From: Planctomycetaceae bacterium
GTDB lineage: Bacteria; Planctomycetota; Planctomycetia; Planctomycetales; Planctomycetaceae
Direction: 5' to 3'
Assembly (NCBI GenBank): GCA_018699955.1
Contig: JABISG010000152.1
Location: 30,928 to 94,927, forward strand
DNA: 64,000 bases
This document shows positions 1-9,522 of the stretch, piece by piece. The notes under the pieces were generated by a model. The model saw only the letters and a list, made by a program, of their open reading frames with translations. It made no database searches and was not told the origin of the DNA. Both the position numbers and the translations under genes were made by a program. Numbering within the stretch: the first letter of the stretch is position 1; every line of letters starts with the position of its first letter.

Positions 1-1811
1 ACAGTCGACGCGACGGCAGCTTGCTGTCGGTCATCGACGAGACGGTCACCGCAATGGGAGCGCGACTGCTGGCCGAGTGGCTGTCGAATCCGCTGTGCGA
101 TATCTCGGCAATCAATCATCGGCTCGATGCTGTGGAAGAATTGGTCGGCAATCCGATGCTCTGCCGAGACATTCGTGAACAACTCGACGAAACCTACGAT
201 CTGCAGCGACTGACTGCGCGGATTGCCACCGGTCGGGCCAGCCCGCGCGACTTGGGATGTCTGGCTCACTCACTCTCGCTGCTGCCGAAACTCAAAGCGC
301 AACTTGCCGGTCGCGAAGCAGCGTTATTGATCGAAGTCGAAAACAAGGTCGATCTCTGTCCGGAAGTTCGCAGCGACGTCGAAAGCACGTTGGTCGATGA
401 ACCGCCCGTGCTAACGACCGATGGCGGCATGATTCGCAGCGGTTGCCATACTGAGTTGGATAAGCAGCGCGAGTTGGCACGCGGGGGCAAAGAGTGGATC
501 GCCCATTACCTGGGTGAGGAAATCAAGCGGACCGGCATCCAGAATTTGAAAGTCGGCTTCAACAAAGTGTTCGGCTACTATCTGGAAGTCACCCGCGCCC
601 AGGCCGACAAGGTACCCGAGGATTACATTCGCAAGCAGACGTTGAAGAACCAGGAACGATACATCACGCCGGAACTGAAAACGCATGAAGACAAGGTGCT
701 GCGGGCCGAAGAACGGGCCATCGCGCTGGAACAGGAATTGTTCAACGCGCTGCGCGAGCGGGTTTCGGCCGAATGCCGACGGCTGAAGCAGACCGCCGAA
801 GCGCTTGCCGAAATTGACGTGCTGACGGCATTGGCAGTACTCGCCGTTTCGCAGCATTACTGCCGCCCCGAAATGACGGCCGAACCACTGCTCGACATTC
901 GCGAAGGCCGCCATCCGGTCCTCGATCGTCTGCAACCAACCGGTGAATTCGTGCCGAATGATGTGGTGTTGGGAGTTGAGAGTCGAGAGGCGAGCGTCGA
1001 GGGCAAAGCTCACCGGCCGGATCCCGTGGGATCGCACACCGGCCGCATCCAAATCATCACCGGCCCCAACATGGCGGGAAAAAGCACATACATTCGACAG
1101 GCGGCGTTGATTACGATTCTCGCGCAAATGGGTTCGTTCGTACCCGCCACCGAGGCCCGCATCGGCATTGCCGACCGCGTGTTTGCCCGCGTTGGTGCCA
1201 GCGACGAGTTGGGCAAAGGGCAGAGTACGTTTATGGTCGAAATGACCGAGGCAGCGCGAATTCTGCATGCCGCCAGTCAAAGTAGTCTCGTAATCCTCGA
1301 TGAGATCGGTCGCGGCACCAGCACCTACGACGGAATTTCGCTTGCCTGGGCCATAACCGAGCATCTGCACGACGTAGTTGTCTGCCGCACGCTGTTTGCG
1401 ACGCATTACCACGAACTGACCGAACTGACGCAAACTCTCAGCGGCACATCGAATTGGAATGTCGCCATCCGCGAGCAGGATGACGACGTCATCTTTCTGC
1501 ACCGAATTGTGGAAGGGGCAGCTGACAAGAGTTACGGCATCCATGTCGCCCGACTGGCCGGCGTGCCGACGGCGGTCATCGATCGCGCCCGCGTCATTCT
1601 CGACACACTGGAAGCCGATCACCTGGACGACACCGGACGTCCCAACGTCCCGCCCAGGCAGTCGCACAGCTCGGGTGAACAGCAATTGTCGCTATTCGAA
1701 CCCCCGCCGCATCCATTGCTGGATGAGATTCGCGATATGGATCTCGATCAGATGACACCTCTGGCTGCGCTGGAAGAACTGCATCGAATGCGGCAAACGC
1801 TCAAGGACTGA
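1..1811 (+). CDS. mutS: DNA mismatch repair protein MutS (5' end outside window)
   Basis: This is the C-terminal two thirds of MutS, which recognises mismatches and starts repair. The frame is open from the first bases, so the start and about 300 N-terminal residues (mismatch-binding and connector domains) lie upstream. Visible parts are the lever and clamp region, then the ATPase with Walker A GPNMAGKST (near base 1063), Walker B VILDEIGRGTST (near 1290) and the ATHYHELT segment. Near the C-terminus QQLSLFE fits a beta-clamp-binding motif, followed by a helix resembling the MutS dimerisation tail (MTPLAALEELHRM). Between the conserved VPNDVVL strand and RIQIITGPN there are roughly 20 extra residues compared with E. 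coli MutS. Their DNA (about 971-1040) contains a repeat-like palindrome (see findings). The neighbour is convergent, 14 bases away. Confidence 0.97.
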   Translation, partial: SRRDGSLLSVIDETVTAMGARLLAEWLSNPLCDISAINHRLDAVEELVGNPMLCRDIREQLDETYDLQRLTARIATGRASPRDLGCLAHSLSLLPKLKAQLAGREAALLIEVENKVDLCPEVRSDVESTLVDEPPVLTTDGGMIRSGCHTELDKQRELARGGKEWIAHYLGEEIKRTGIQNLKVGFNKVFGYYLEVTRAQADKVPEDYIRKQTLKNQERYITPELKTHEDKVLRAEERAIALEQELFNALRERVSAECRRLKQTAEALAEIDVLTALAVLAVSQHYCRPEMTAEPLLDIREGRHPVLDRLQPTGEFVPNDVVLGVESREASVEGKAHRPDPVGSHTGRIQIITGPNMAGKSTYIRQAALITILAQMGSFVPATEARIGIADRVFARVGASDELGKGQSTFMVEMTEAARILHAASQSSLVILDEIGRGTSTYDGISLAWAITEHLHDVVVCRTLFATHYHELTELTQTLSGTSNWNVAIREQDDDVIFLHRIVEGAADKSYGIHVARLAGVPTAVIDRARVILDTLEADHLDDTGRPNVPPRQSHSSGEQQLSLFEPPPHPLLDEIRDMDLDQMTPLAALEELHRMRQTLKD

Positions 1812-1825
1812 GGCGAGCGGCCGTC

Positions 1826-3043
1826 TTACTTCCAGCGGCGACCTTCGAGTTCCAGCACACCGTCGTCAATCATCTGTTGGGCGCGTTTTTCGATTCGTCC
1901 CCGCCGACGGGAAACCCGCTCGTCCAGTCCGTGCTGAGGCAATTGTTTGAGAACCCGCAGCGCCTGGCTTGGTCGCTCTTCGATTTCAACCAGAATGGCG
2001 GCCAGTTTCAGCCGCAGTCGGTCGTCATCGGGATTCTGCTCGACGTATCGCTCCAACAGGGGGCCCGCTTCGTTCCACAGGCGTGCCTCGCATAACGCTT
2101 CGATCAGCATTCGCAAATCGGCGGGAGCAATTTCCTGGTGTGGGTCAAACTCGAGGACACGCCGATACTCTGTCAAAGCGCCGGTTGGCTTACCGCTTTG
2201 AAGGCAATACCGCATGTGCTCGAGCGCTTCGGCTGCTTTGGACGGATCGAGATTCTCCGTCTCGGTTGATGGTTTGCGGGCACCCTCGCGGAGACGTGAT
2301 TCGAGTGTCTCGCCACGATAATCGACTTCGTCGCTAACGGCCGTCGAACCGTAGGTCCCCTGAATGACGGCGAACAGGTCCCAGTTTTCGCAATCGACCC
2401 AATTCTTCTTGAGCATCAACACGCCCACGCCCAAGCCGGTGGCTGCGCCGAACAAATGCAGAACCTCGCTGCTCATAGCGAAGCCGGTGATGCCGGCGAA
2501 GACGATTTGCATGACGAGATAGAACCCTGCCAACGCGAGAATCGATACGTCAAAATGAAAGATGCGAAATGGGTACAGGCCCATCCAGAAGGCACCGATC
2601 ATTGCGACTTCGTTCTTGGGCGCCCAGACCAGCGAAATTGCCAGCAGTCCGAAAACGACGCCCGATGCGCCTCCCGCCGGCCGTGGGTCGCTTGAGGCAA
2701 GCATTAGCAACTGGATGAGAAACGCCTGAGCAGCCCCCATGCCGAAGTACACGACCAGAAATCGCCAAAAACCGATTTTTCCCTCAACGACCAGTCCAAA
2801 GATCCACAGGAAGATCATGTTCCCCACCAGATGCACAACGTCAAAATGCACGAAGTGACAACTGATCCACTCTAGAGGATGCAGGCCGGAACCAAAATGC
2901 ATCGCCCACGACTGCCATAATTCTCCTCCCGGCAGAACGCCGATGGTATGCAGCACAAACGCGGCGATATTTGCGATAATCAGCGACAGCGTACCCACCG
3001 GCCAATGATAAACGGGGGCGTCGGTGCTGACGGGAATGAACAT
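1826..3043 (-). CDS. Rhomboid-family intramembrane serine protease with C-terminal TPR-like region
   Basis: The 405-residue protein has about six membrane helices in residues 15-212 with the rhomboid signatures: HLVGN (His71, Asn75), GGASG (catalytic Ser127) and a late-helix HLFGAATG (catalytic His196). Rhomboids cut membrane proteins inside or next to their transmembrane segments. Residues 265-405 are soluble and helical with TPR-like pairs (EALEHMRYCLQSGKPTGAL, ALCEARLWNEAGPLLERYV), probably for protein binding. Rhomboid plus TPR is a known arrangement in planctomycetes. The start at ATG 3043 gives an N-terminus that runs straight into the first helix. The gene is transcribed in the same direction as adk but 225 bases away, with a palindromic repeat between them. 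The substrate is unknown. Confidence 0.9.
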   Translation of the reverse strand: MFIPVSTDAPVYHWPVGTLSLIIANIAAFVLHTIGVLPGGELWQSWAMHFGSGLHPLEWISCHFVHFDVVHLVGNMIFLWIFGLVVEGKIGFWRFLVVYFGMGAAQAFLIQLLMLASSDPRPAGGASGVVFGLLAISLVWAPKNEVAMIGAFWMGLYPFRIFHFDVSILALAGFYLVMQIVFAGITGFAMSSEVLHLFGAATGLGVGVLMLKKNWVDCENWDLFAVIQGTYGSTAVSDEVDYRGETLESRLREGARKPSTETENLDPSKAAEALEHMRYCLQSGKPTGALTEYRRVLEFDPHQEIAPADLRMLIEALCEARLWNEAGPLLERYVEQNPDDDRLRLKLAAILVEIEERPSQALRVLKQLPQHGLDERVSRRRGRIEKRAQQMIDDGVLELEGRRWK

Positions 3044-3150
3044 CCAGAGATTTCCGACGCAAAGAGAGTGGATGCAACAAACGACCGCCGGCTACCGGCT
3101 GCCATCGATTGGCTGACGGACTTTGTATCTTGTCAATCCTGTAATCGGAA

Positions 3151-3180
3151 GGTGTCACTGGCGTGTCGCCAGTGGAACCC
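3151..3180. repeat. Palindromic repeat family A, half copy
   Basis: CACTGGCG (3156-3163) and CGCCAGTG (3167-3174) form a perfect 8-base stem with a 3-base loop. The same core occurs at 9947-10003 and 36442-36503, where two such units face each other. Here only one unit is present, between adk and the rhomboid gene. Confidence 0.75.
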
Positions 3181-3268
3181 CAAAAACCAATCGATATTTG
3201 ACGCTGTGCCTACGTCATATGATACGAAGATTCCCCGGCCGGGGATCAGCGAATTGCGAGAAAATGAC

Positions 3269-3889
3269 TCAATTGGTTGCGCTGGACATGCGAACGGACT
3301 GCACGGGGATAATGCAATCGAGCACGGCTCGCAGTACTTCGGTTGGTGACTGCAGCGCATCAACCTCGCGCTTCAACTCGTCCGGATAGTACTTCAGAAC
3401 CGGCATGGTGTCCCGGCGATAGATATTAAAACGATGCCGGATTATGGCTTCGTCGGCATCGTCGGGGCGGCCGCTCTCAAGGGCACGAGTCTTGATCCGA
3501 TCAACCATCGCGTCTTCGTCGAAACTGACGAGGGAAATGAGACACAGGGGATCAATATAGTCGTCAAGCTCCGCAGCCTGGACCAGGCTGCGGGGAAAAC
3601 CGTCGAGAATGAGTACGTCGGTTTCGGGAGAGAACTGACCGTCGGCGATCATTCGCTCCATCGCCTGTTTCCATACTCGAAGCGTCAGATCGTCGGGGAC
3701 AAGCTCGCCACGCTCGATGTGCAAGCGCGATTGCTTGCCCGCTAGGGAATCGGCATCGAGCGCGCGGAAACAGTCGCCTGAAGAGACGTGCCGGAATCCG
3801 GGAAGGCCCGCAAGGACTTGTCCCTGAGTTCCCTTCCCGACGCCGGGTGGCCCGAACATCAGAACGGTGCGGTATTTCGGCTGCGGCAT
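3269..3889 (-). CDS. adk: Adenylate kinase family nucleoside monophosphate kinase
   Basis: The 206-residue protein has P-loop GPPGVGKGT at residues 13-21, a substrate-binding SSGD segment and the DGFPRS motif of adenylate kinases, which interconvert ATP, AMP and ADP. The LID is short and lacks the zinc-binding cysteines, as in short-form enzymes. The C-terminal part is less typical, so specificity for another monophosphate cannot be excluded. A strong ribosome-binding site (AGGAGGGG) precedes ATG 3889. The gene lies 23 bases downstream of rpsD on the same strand and probably shares its transcript. Adenylate kinase next to ribosomal protein genes is common in bacteria, though normally in the spc operon beside secY. 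Confidence 0.85.
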   Translation of the reverse strand: MPQPKYRTVLMFGPPGVGKGTQGQVLAGLPGFRHVSSGDCFRALDADSLAGKQSRLHIERGELVPDDLTLRVWKQAMERMIADGQFSPETDVLILDGFPRSLVQAAELDDYIDPLCLISLVSFDEDAMVDRIKTRALESGRPDDADEAIIRHRFNIYRRDTMPVLKYYPDELKREVDALQSPTEVLRAVLDCIIPVQSVRMSSATN

Positions 3890-3912
3890 GTCACCCCTCC
3901 TGGCGACTCGTC

Positions 3913-4521
3913 CTATCGCGACAGAAAAGCGACAACCTGTCCAACGTCCACCGGCACGCTAACATCTTCGAATGTCGGCAGCGCGGTAACGATGGCTTTC
4001 AGTTCCGACGGATCGACGGAAATCCAGTCACAGGCCGGTAGCCCTCCCGACTCAATCAGTCCCTGGTACATCGACCTCAGATTTGGTCGATTCCGCACCG
4101 TGACGACATCGCCGACACGGACGATGATCGAAGGCGTTTTCACGGTTCGACCATTGACCTGGAAGTGGGCGTGTGTGATTCCCTGGCGAGCTTGAGGGCG
4201 CGTTAACGCAAGGCCCGCTCGTCGGACGACGTTATCCAATCGCCGTTCGCACAGCATGAGAAGCTGTTCGCCGGTATTGCCCTTCAGCCGTCTGGCTTTG
4301 GAGAAATAATTACGCAACTGCTTCTCGCGGAAACCGTAGTAGAATTTGATCTTCTGCTTTTCCTTGAGTGCCATGCCGTAATTCGACGTCTTGCGGCGGC
4401 GTTGAACGGGTCCCGGAGGCGTCTCGCGCTGCTCCAACGCCCGGACTGCACCGGCATCCTCGTAAATCATGGCGCCCAGACGGCGATTGATACGCCCCTT
4501 TGGGCCAGTGTAATGGGCCAT
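3913..4521 (-). CDS. rpsD: 30S ribosomal protein S4
   Basis: The 202-residue protein begins MAHYTGPKGRINRRLG, matching the S4 N-terminus. It carries the S4 RNA-binding domain in its middle (LCERRLDNVVRRAGLALTRP, then HAHFQVNGRTVKTPS). S4 is a primary 16S rRNA-binding protein that nucleates assembly of the small-subunit body. An in-frame GTG at 4536 would add five residues, but ATG 4521 has GGAG about 11 bases upstream and fits the family better. It is followed after 23 bases by adk. The usual neighbours (rpsM, rpsK, rpoA) are absent, so this is a stand-alone locus. Confidence 0.95.
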   Translation of the reverse strand: MAHYTGPKGRINRRLGAMIYEDAGAVRALEQRETPPGPVQRRRKTSNYGMALKEKQKIKFYYGFREKQLRNYFSKARRLKGNTGEQLLMLCERRLDNVVRRAGLALTRPQARQGITHAHFQVNGRTVKTPSIIVRVGDVVTVRNRPNLRSMYQGLIESGGLPACDWISVDPSELKAIVTALPTFEDVSVPVDVGQVVAFLSR

Positions 4522-4708
4522 AAACTGCTGCTCCACTCCCCGAAGTCAAATGACGCGAACTGCGATTGGCTGGCCGCGACACTCATTGTCGCCCTAACGC
4601 CAATTTCGCCGACGCTTTAAGCCGTCCAACTCTAAGGCCGACACGCAGTTTTTGCAAGTCATTGGCAATTTCACACTGGCTGATCTAGGTAGATTCCTAT
4701 TTTCGGCA

Positions 4709-7700
4709 TCAAGGGGCTTTCAGCACGTACTTTGAGACGTCCCACACTCTCAGTGTTCCATTCCGGTTACCACTGACGATCCGCTTTCCGTCGGGGCTGA
4801 ATGCCACGCAGAAGACGCTCTCGGTGTCCCCTTGGAGCGTGAGCGTCTCCCGACCGGTTTGGACATCCCATATCTTCAGCGTCTTGTCCCAACTGCCGCT
4901 GACAATGTGCCGCCCATCTGGACTGAATGCCACGCTGGAGACCGGTGCGTCGTGCCATTGAAATGCCAAAATTTCCTCGCCACTCTCGGCATCCCATAGC
5001 TTAAGCGTCTCATCGTTACTGGCGCTGACGATCCGACGCCCGTCGGGGCTGAATGCGACGCATTGAACCGCTCCGATGTGTCCCTGGAGTGTCAACCTCA
5101 CCTTGCCACTCTCGGCGTCATACACCTTCAGTTTATTATCAAAGCTGCCGCTAACGATTTGCTGCCCGTCTGGGCTGAAAGCCACGCTGGAAACCAACGT
5201 CGTATGTCCTTGGAGCTTCAGTTGCACCCGGCCGCTCAAGGCATCCCACACCGTCACGGGTGTCTTGGTGACACCATTACTACCAGTGACGATCCATCGC
5301 CCATCCGGGCTGAACGCCACGCTTCTAACAGGCCAGTCATTCTGTATTCGGAAGGTCAACAATTGCTTGCCGCTCTTCGGATCCCACATCATCAGATTCT
5401 TGTCACTGCTGCCGCTGACGATCCATCTGCCGTTGGGGCTGAATGCGAAGTCATTGACTTCGGCGATGTGACGTTTGAGTGTGTGCGCCTCCCGGCCGCT
5501 CGTGGCAGTCCAAACCTTCAGTGTCTTGTCATGACTGGCGCTGACGATCCACCGACCGTCCGGGCTGAACGCTACGCTCGTGACACGGTCGGTGTGTCCT
5601 TCGAGCGTGAGCGCTGCCTCGTTTAGGGTTGGCGGCTTCGGTGTTGCTTTCGGCCGCCCGGAACCAGCCTGCAAATGTTTGGAAATGTTCCATAGCTTCA
5701 ATGTCCCATCCTGACTGCCGCTGACGATCTGTCGTCCGTCAGGGCTGAATGCCACGCTATAGACATTGTCAGAATGTCCTTCGAACGTAAGCATTTCCCG
5801 ACCGCTCTGGGCATCCCACAACTTCAGCGTTTTATCCATGCCACCGCTAACGATTTGCCGACCATCGGGACTGAACGCCACACTGTAGACCGTTCCGAAA
5901 TGCCCTCTCCACCTCAACATCTCCTTGCCGGTCTCGGCGTCCCATACCGTCAGCGTCCTGTCCCCAGCACACACAATCCGTTGACTGTCCGGACTGATCG
6001 CCACGCCCATGACAAACTTGTTGTCCCCATCGAGCATCAGCAATTCCCGGCCGCTCTCACAATCCCACACTCTTGCCAACCCGTCATAACCGCCGCTGAC
6101 GATCCACTTTCCATCCGGGCTGAACGCCACACAGTAGACAGGGGCACCATGCCCTTGAAATGTCAATATTTCCTTGCCACTCTTGGCGTCCCACAGTTTA
6201 AGCGTCTTATCGACACTGGCGCTGACGATCCGACGCCCATCAGGGCTGATTGTTACGCTCCTAACCTGTCCGGTGTGTCCTTGGAGTGTCGATATCTCCT
6301 TGCCACTTTCGGCATCCCATACCTTTAGTGTGTCATCAGAACTGCCGCTAATGATGCGTTTACCGTCTGGGCTGAACATCGCACTTTCGGTGTGTCCTTT
6401 GAGCGTGTGCGCTACCTGTCCGCTGATGGAGTCCCATACCTTAATTGTCTTATCCTGACTGCCGCTGACAATCCGCTTTCCGTCGGGGCTGAACGCCACG
6501 CTCATGACGCCGCTGCTGTGTCCTTGCAGAGTGAATGTCTTCTTGTTTGTCGTCTGTGACTTTGGAATGGTGCTCTCTGCATCGGTCGATGGCGTCGGCT
6601 TCGGTATTGCTTCCGACCCCCCGGAGCCAACAGGCATGTCCTTTGAGATGTCCCAGACTCTGAATGTCTTGTCAGCACTGCCGCTCACGATCCGCTTTCC
6701 GTCTGAATTGAACGCCACGCTTAAGACATTTCCCGTATGTCCTTTGAGCGTGCCTATCTCCTGGCCACTCTCAGCATCCCACACCTTCAATGTGTCGTCG
6801 GCACTGCCACTGACGATTTGCTGCCCGTCCGGGCTGAATGCCACACTGCGGACCGAACCGCTGTGGCCGGTGATCGTGAGGATCTCTTGGCCGCTCTGGG
6901 AATCCCACAACTTCAGCGTGTCATCAAAACTGCCGCTGGCGATTCGCTGCCCGTCTGGGCTGAATGCCACGCTGGTAACGTAGCTGCTATGCCCTGTGAG
7001 CGTGAGCGTCTCCTGGCCACTCTCTGCATCCCACACTTTTACCGTATTGTCATAACTGCCGCTGACGATCTGTTTTCCGTCCACGCTAAATGCCACACTT
7101 GCGACCAGTTTTGGATGTCCTTCGAGCGTGATCGCTTCCTGGCCGGTCTTTGCATCCCAAATCTTCATCATCCCATCGTGACTGCCGCTGATGATTCGCT
7201 GCCCATCTGGGCTGAACGCTACGCAAGCGACGGACTGGGTGTGTCCTCTGAGCGTGAGTACTTCCTGGCCGTTGTTAGCGTCCCAGATCTTCAGAGTCTG
7301 GTCAGCGCTGCCGCTGACAATCCGACGCCCGTCTGAATCGAATGCGACACACAAGACATTTCCGGAATGCCCATCGAGCGTATGCATTTCCTGGCCATTC
7401 TCCGCATCCCACACCTTCAGCGTCTCGTCATCACTGCCGCTAACGATCCTCCTTCCGTCTGGGCTGAAAGCCACACTGCGGACAACGCCGGCGTGTCCCG
7501 CGAGTGTCAGTGTTGTTTTACCACCGGCCTCCGTTTTTGGGGGGGGAGTTTCGTTGCCGTCACTCAGATAGGAGACGACAAACAACGCCATCAGGCTGAA
7601 CGCGACAACGAGAACGCCCACCCCTGCAATAACCCATCTCCGTCGGGGTGTCTTTCTTTGCTGTCGGCCCGATCGTTTCTTCGTCCGTCCGCCAGGCTTT

Positions 7701-9223
7701 TTCTTCCCAGCCAACTGTCTGTAAGCCTGCCGGGCGCGACGGTGGCCCGGTTGCAATTCGAGCAGCCGTTTGAGCAGAGGGCGGAGATTGTCTTCTTGCC
7801 CACGGTAGGTCGGGTCGTCGATTGCAATGGTGAGGAACGTCACCTCGTCCCGCAGTTCGATCGCCTCGTCAAGCAGGTTCTGGGCATCTTCGGTGAGCTG
7901 TGCATCCGGTATCTGCTGTAAGAGTTTGATCGCTCGTTCGTAATCGTGGCCTTCCAGGCATTCTTGAGCGGCCTGAAACAGCACCATCGCCCGTCGCTGT
8001 TGTTTCGCCGGGTTGACTTCTCTCTTCTTGTTGGTTTGAGCCTTTGGGCGAGCGGGTGCCTGTTCCGGCTTCGGCGGTTCGGCCGTCGTTGCCAACGCGC
8101 TGCCTGCAGATGTCGGCGAATCCGATTCATCCGGCGCAAGATCCGCTTCAGCAGACAGTATGGCGGCCGGCGGAGTCGGATTCGACAGAAAATTTGTCAA
8201 CGCCGTGATGACGTCGTCCATCGATTGGTAGCGGTCTTCGATCTCCTTGGCCATCATTTTCAGGCAGATCGCTTCGAGCCGCCGGTCGAGGTCGGGGCGC
8301 ATCCGGGACGGATTCTGCGGTTCTTGAGTCAGAACCAACGCCATTACCAGGCCGACAGCTCCCTCGAATGGAACCTCGCCGGCCAGCAGTTCGTATAGGA
8401 CGACGCCCAAACTGTAGATGTCGCTGGCCGGACCGACCTCGTCCCATTCGGCTCGCACCTGCTCGGGTGACATATAGGCCGGCGTGCCAAGAAGCGTACC
8501 GGTCTGCGTCAGTCGGTCGTCTCCCGATTCGAGTTGCAGCGCCAAGCCAAAGTCCATCACGATCGGATCATTTCGCGAATCGATCATGATATTCGATGGC
8601 TTGATGTCGCGATGCACGATCCCCTGTTTATGCGAGTGTTCGAGAGCCGACGCCAACTTACAAATTATGTCAACCACTTGGCGTTCCGGCAGCAACTCCT
8701 GACGGTTGATGTCGCTGGATAACGTGTGGCCCTCGATATAGGCCATCGTCAAATAATGCGCCCCGTCCACTTCGCCGACGTCGAAAACCGGGCAGATATT
8801 CGGATGCCTGAGTGTGGCCGACGCCTGTGCCTCGCGATGGAATCGTTGTAGCCGTTCCGAGTTTTCGTCGTCACCGAACTTCGGGATCTTCAGCGCGACC
8901 TGCCGCCCAAGTTGGACGTCGCGGGCAAGATAGACCGTTCCCATCGCACCCTGACCCAACTGACGCAGCAGCTGGTAGCGGCCAAACTCCTTCAAGATCG
9001 ATTCGCTGGATGTGGATGGCTCGGCCAGTGACTCGGCCGGTTCACCCGGAGTGATTGTTTCGCGCCCCGAAGGCGAGTCGTCGGGAGATTTCGACTCGGC
9101 TTGCTCTTCGGGCAGGAACTCCTTTTTGCAATCCGGACAGCGCGTTGCTCGTTTGCGCAGACTGCGAGACTGCAGCTGGATTTGATGTCCGCATTTGGGA
9201 CAGGAAACTACCATGACCTCCAT
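4709..9223 (-). CDS. Membrane Ser/Thr protein kinase with three seven-bladed WD40 propellers
   Basis: A 1504-residue protein. Residues 8-32 form a zinc ribbon (CPKCG then CPDC). Residues 83-345 are a Hanks-type kinase with glycine loop GQGAMGTV (91-98), Lys112, HRDIKPSN (204-211), DFG (224-226) and the APE-like SPE segment at 252-254, so the kinase looks active. A helical region at 405-505 is followed by a basic stretch and one transmembrane helix (about 530-553). The rest is 21 WD40 repeats of about 42 residues. Two linkers, each starting at ISK and rich in Pro/Ser, split them into 7+7+7, and the last repeat also ends in VSK. Repeat 9 is shortened by about five residues. The kinase would face the cytoplasm and the propellers the other side of the membrane. 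Start 9223 is the first ATG; a second in-frame ATG lies at 9214. No partner genes are adjacent. Confidence 0.95.
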   Translation of the reverse strand: MEVMVVSCPKCGHQIQLQSRSLRKRATRCPDCKKEFLPEEQAESKSPDDSPSGRETITPGEPAESLAEPSTSSESILKEFGRYQLLRQLGQGAMGTVYLARDVQLGRQVALKIPKFGDDENSERLQRFHREAQASATLRHPNICPVFDVGEVDGAHYLTMAYIEGHTLSSDINRQELLPERQVVDIICKLASALEHSHKQGIVHRDIKPSNIMIDSRNDPIVMDFGLALQLESGDDRLTQTGTLLGTPAYMSPEQVRAEWDEVGPASDIYSLGVVLYELLAGEVPFEGAVGLVMALVLTQEPQNPSRMRPDLDRRLEAICLKMMAKEIEDRYQSMDDVITALTNFLSNPTPPAAILSAEADLAPDESDSPTSAGSALATTAEPPKPEQAPARPKAQTNKKREVNPAKQQRRAMVLFQAAQECLEGHDYERAIKLLQQIPDAQLTEDAQNLLDEAIELRDEVTFLTIAIDDPTYRGQEDNLRPLLKRLLELQPGHRRARQAYRQLAGKKKPGGRTKKRSGRQQRKTPRRRWVIAGVGVLVVAFSLMALFVVSYLSDGNETPPPKTEAGGKTTLTLAGHAGVVRSVAFSPDGRRIVSGSDDETLKVWDAENGQEMHTLDGHSGNVLCVAFDSDGRRIVSGSADQTLKIWDANNGQEVLTLRGHTQSVACVAFSPDGQRIISGSHDGMMKIWDAKTGQEAITLEGHPKLVASVAFSVDGKQIVSGSYDNTVKVWDAESGQETLTLTGHSSYVTSVAFSPDGQRIASGSFDDTLKLWDSQSGQEILTITGHSGSVRSVAFSPDGQQIVSGSADDTLKVWDAESGQEIGTLKGHTGNVLSVAFNSDGKRIVSGSADKTFRVWDISKDMPVGSGGSEAIPKPTPSTDAESTIPKSQTTNKKTFTLQGHSSGVMSVAFSPDGKRIVSGSQDKTIKVWDSISGQVAHTLKGHTESAMFSPDGKRIISGSSDDTLKVWDAESGKEISTLQGHTGQVRSVTISPDGRRIVSASVDKTLKLWDAKSGKEILTFQGHGAPVYCVAFSPDGKWIVSGGYDGLARVWDCESGRELLMLDGDNKFVMGVAISPDSQRIVCAGDRTLTVWDAETGKEMLRWRGHFGTVYSVAFSPDGRQIVSGGMDKTLKLWDAQSGREMLTFEGHSDNVYSVAFSPDGRQIVSGSQDGTLKLWNISKHLQAGSGRPKATPKPPTLNEAALTLEGHTDRVTSVAFSPDGRWIVSASHDKTLKVWTATSGREAHTLKRHIAEVNDFAFSPNGRWIVSGSSDKNLMMWDPKSGKQLLTFRIQNDWPVRSVAFSPDGRWIVTGSNGVTKTPVTVWDALSGRVQLKLQGHTTLVSSVAFSPDGQQIVSGSFDNKLKVYDAESGKVRLTLQGHIGAVQCVAFSPDGRRIVSASNDETLKLWDAESGEEILAFQWHDAPVSSVAFSPDGRHIVSGSWDKTLKIWDVQTGRETLTLQGDTESVFCVAFSPDGKRIVSGNRNGTLRVWDVSKYVLKAP

Positions 9224-9522
9224 ATAGTCGGCCCACGACGTTCGCGTTACGTTGTCTCAATCCCCCCGCACGCATGCATTTGACCAAGTCCGGCCGATGT
9301 TTGCAAACTTTGCCTTCAGCGTGGACGCCGTGGCGAATACCAAACCGTCAGTCGTGGCGGCCTCCACAAATTTGCTCGCTCGCGGACGAAATTCGCAACG
9401 GTAGCTTCCCGCTGGGCAAACTGCTATGCTCTCCGCAGCATCGAAAGGCCGCAAGCGGGTCGCTGTGATCGGCGACTGGGCGTGATTGGTCCAATTTTTG
9501 TCGTATCGGAAAGAGACAGGGA

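Noticed and set aside
411..1685. Minus-strand open frame of over 400 codons opposite mutS
   Set aside because: It overlaps the well-supported mutS frame, has no recognisable domain, and is explained by codon bias of the true gene.
4709..7540. Tandem 42-residue repeats considered as a CRISPR-like or satellite array
   Set aside because: They are coding WD40 blades in one frame with variable DNA; there are no short direct repeats with unique spacers.
5063..7571. Long open frames on the plus strand opposite the WD40 kinase gene
   Set aside because: They mirror the repeat periodicity of the real minus-strand gene and have no domains or start sites of their own.
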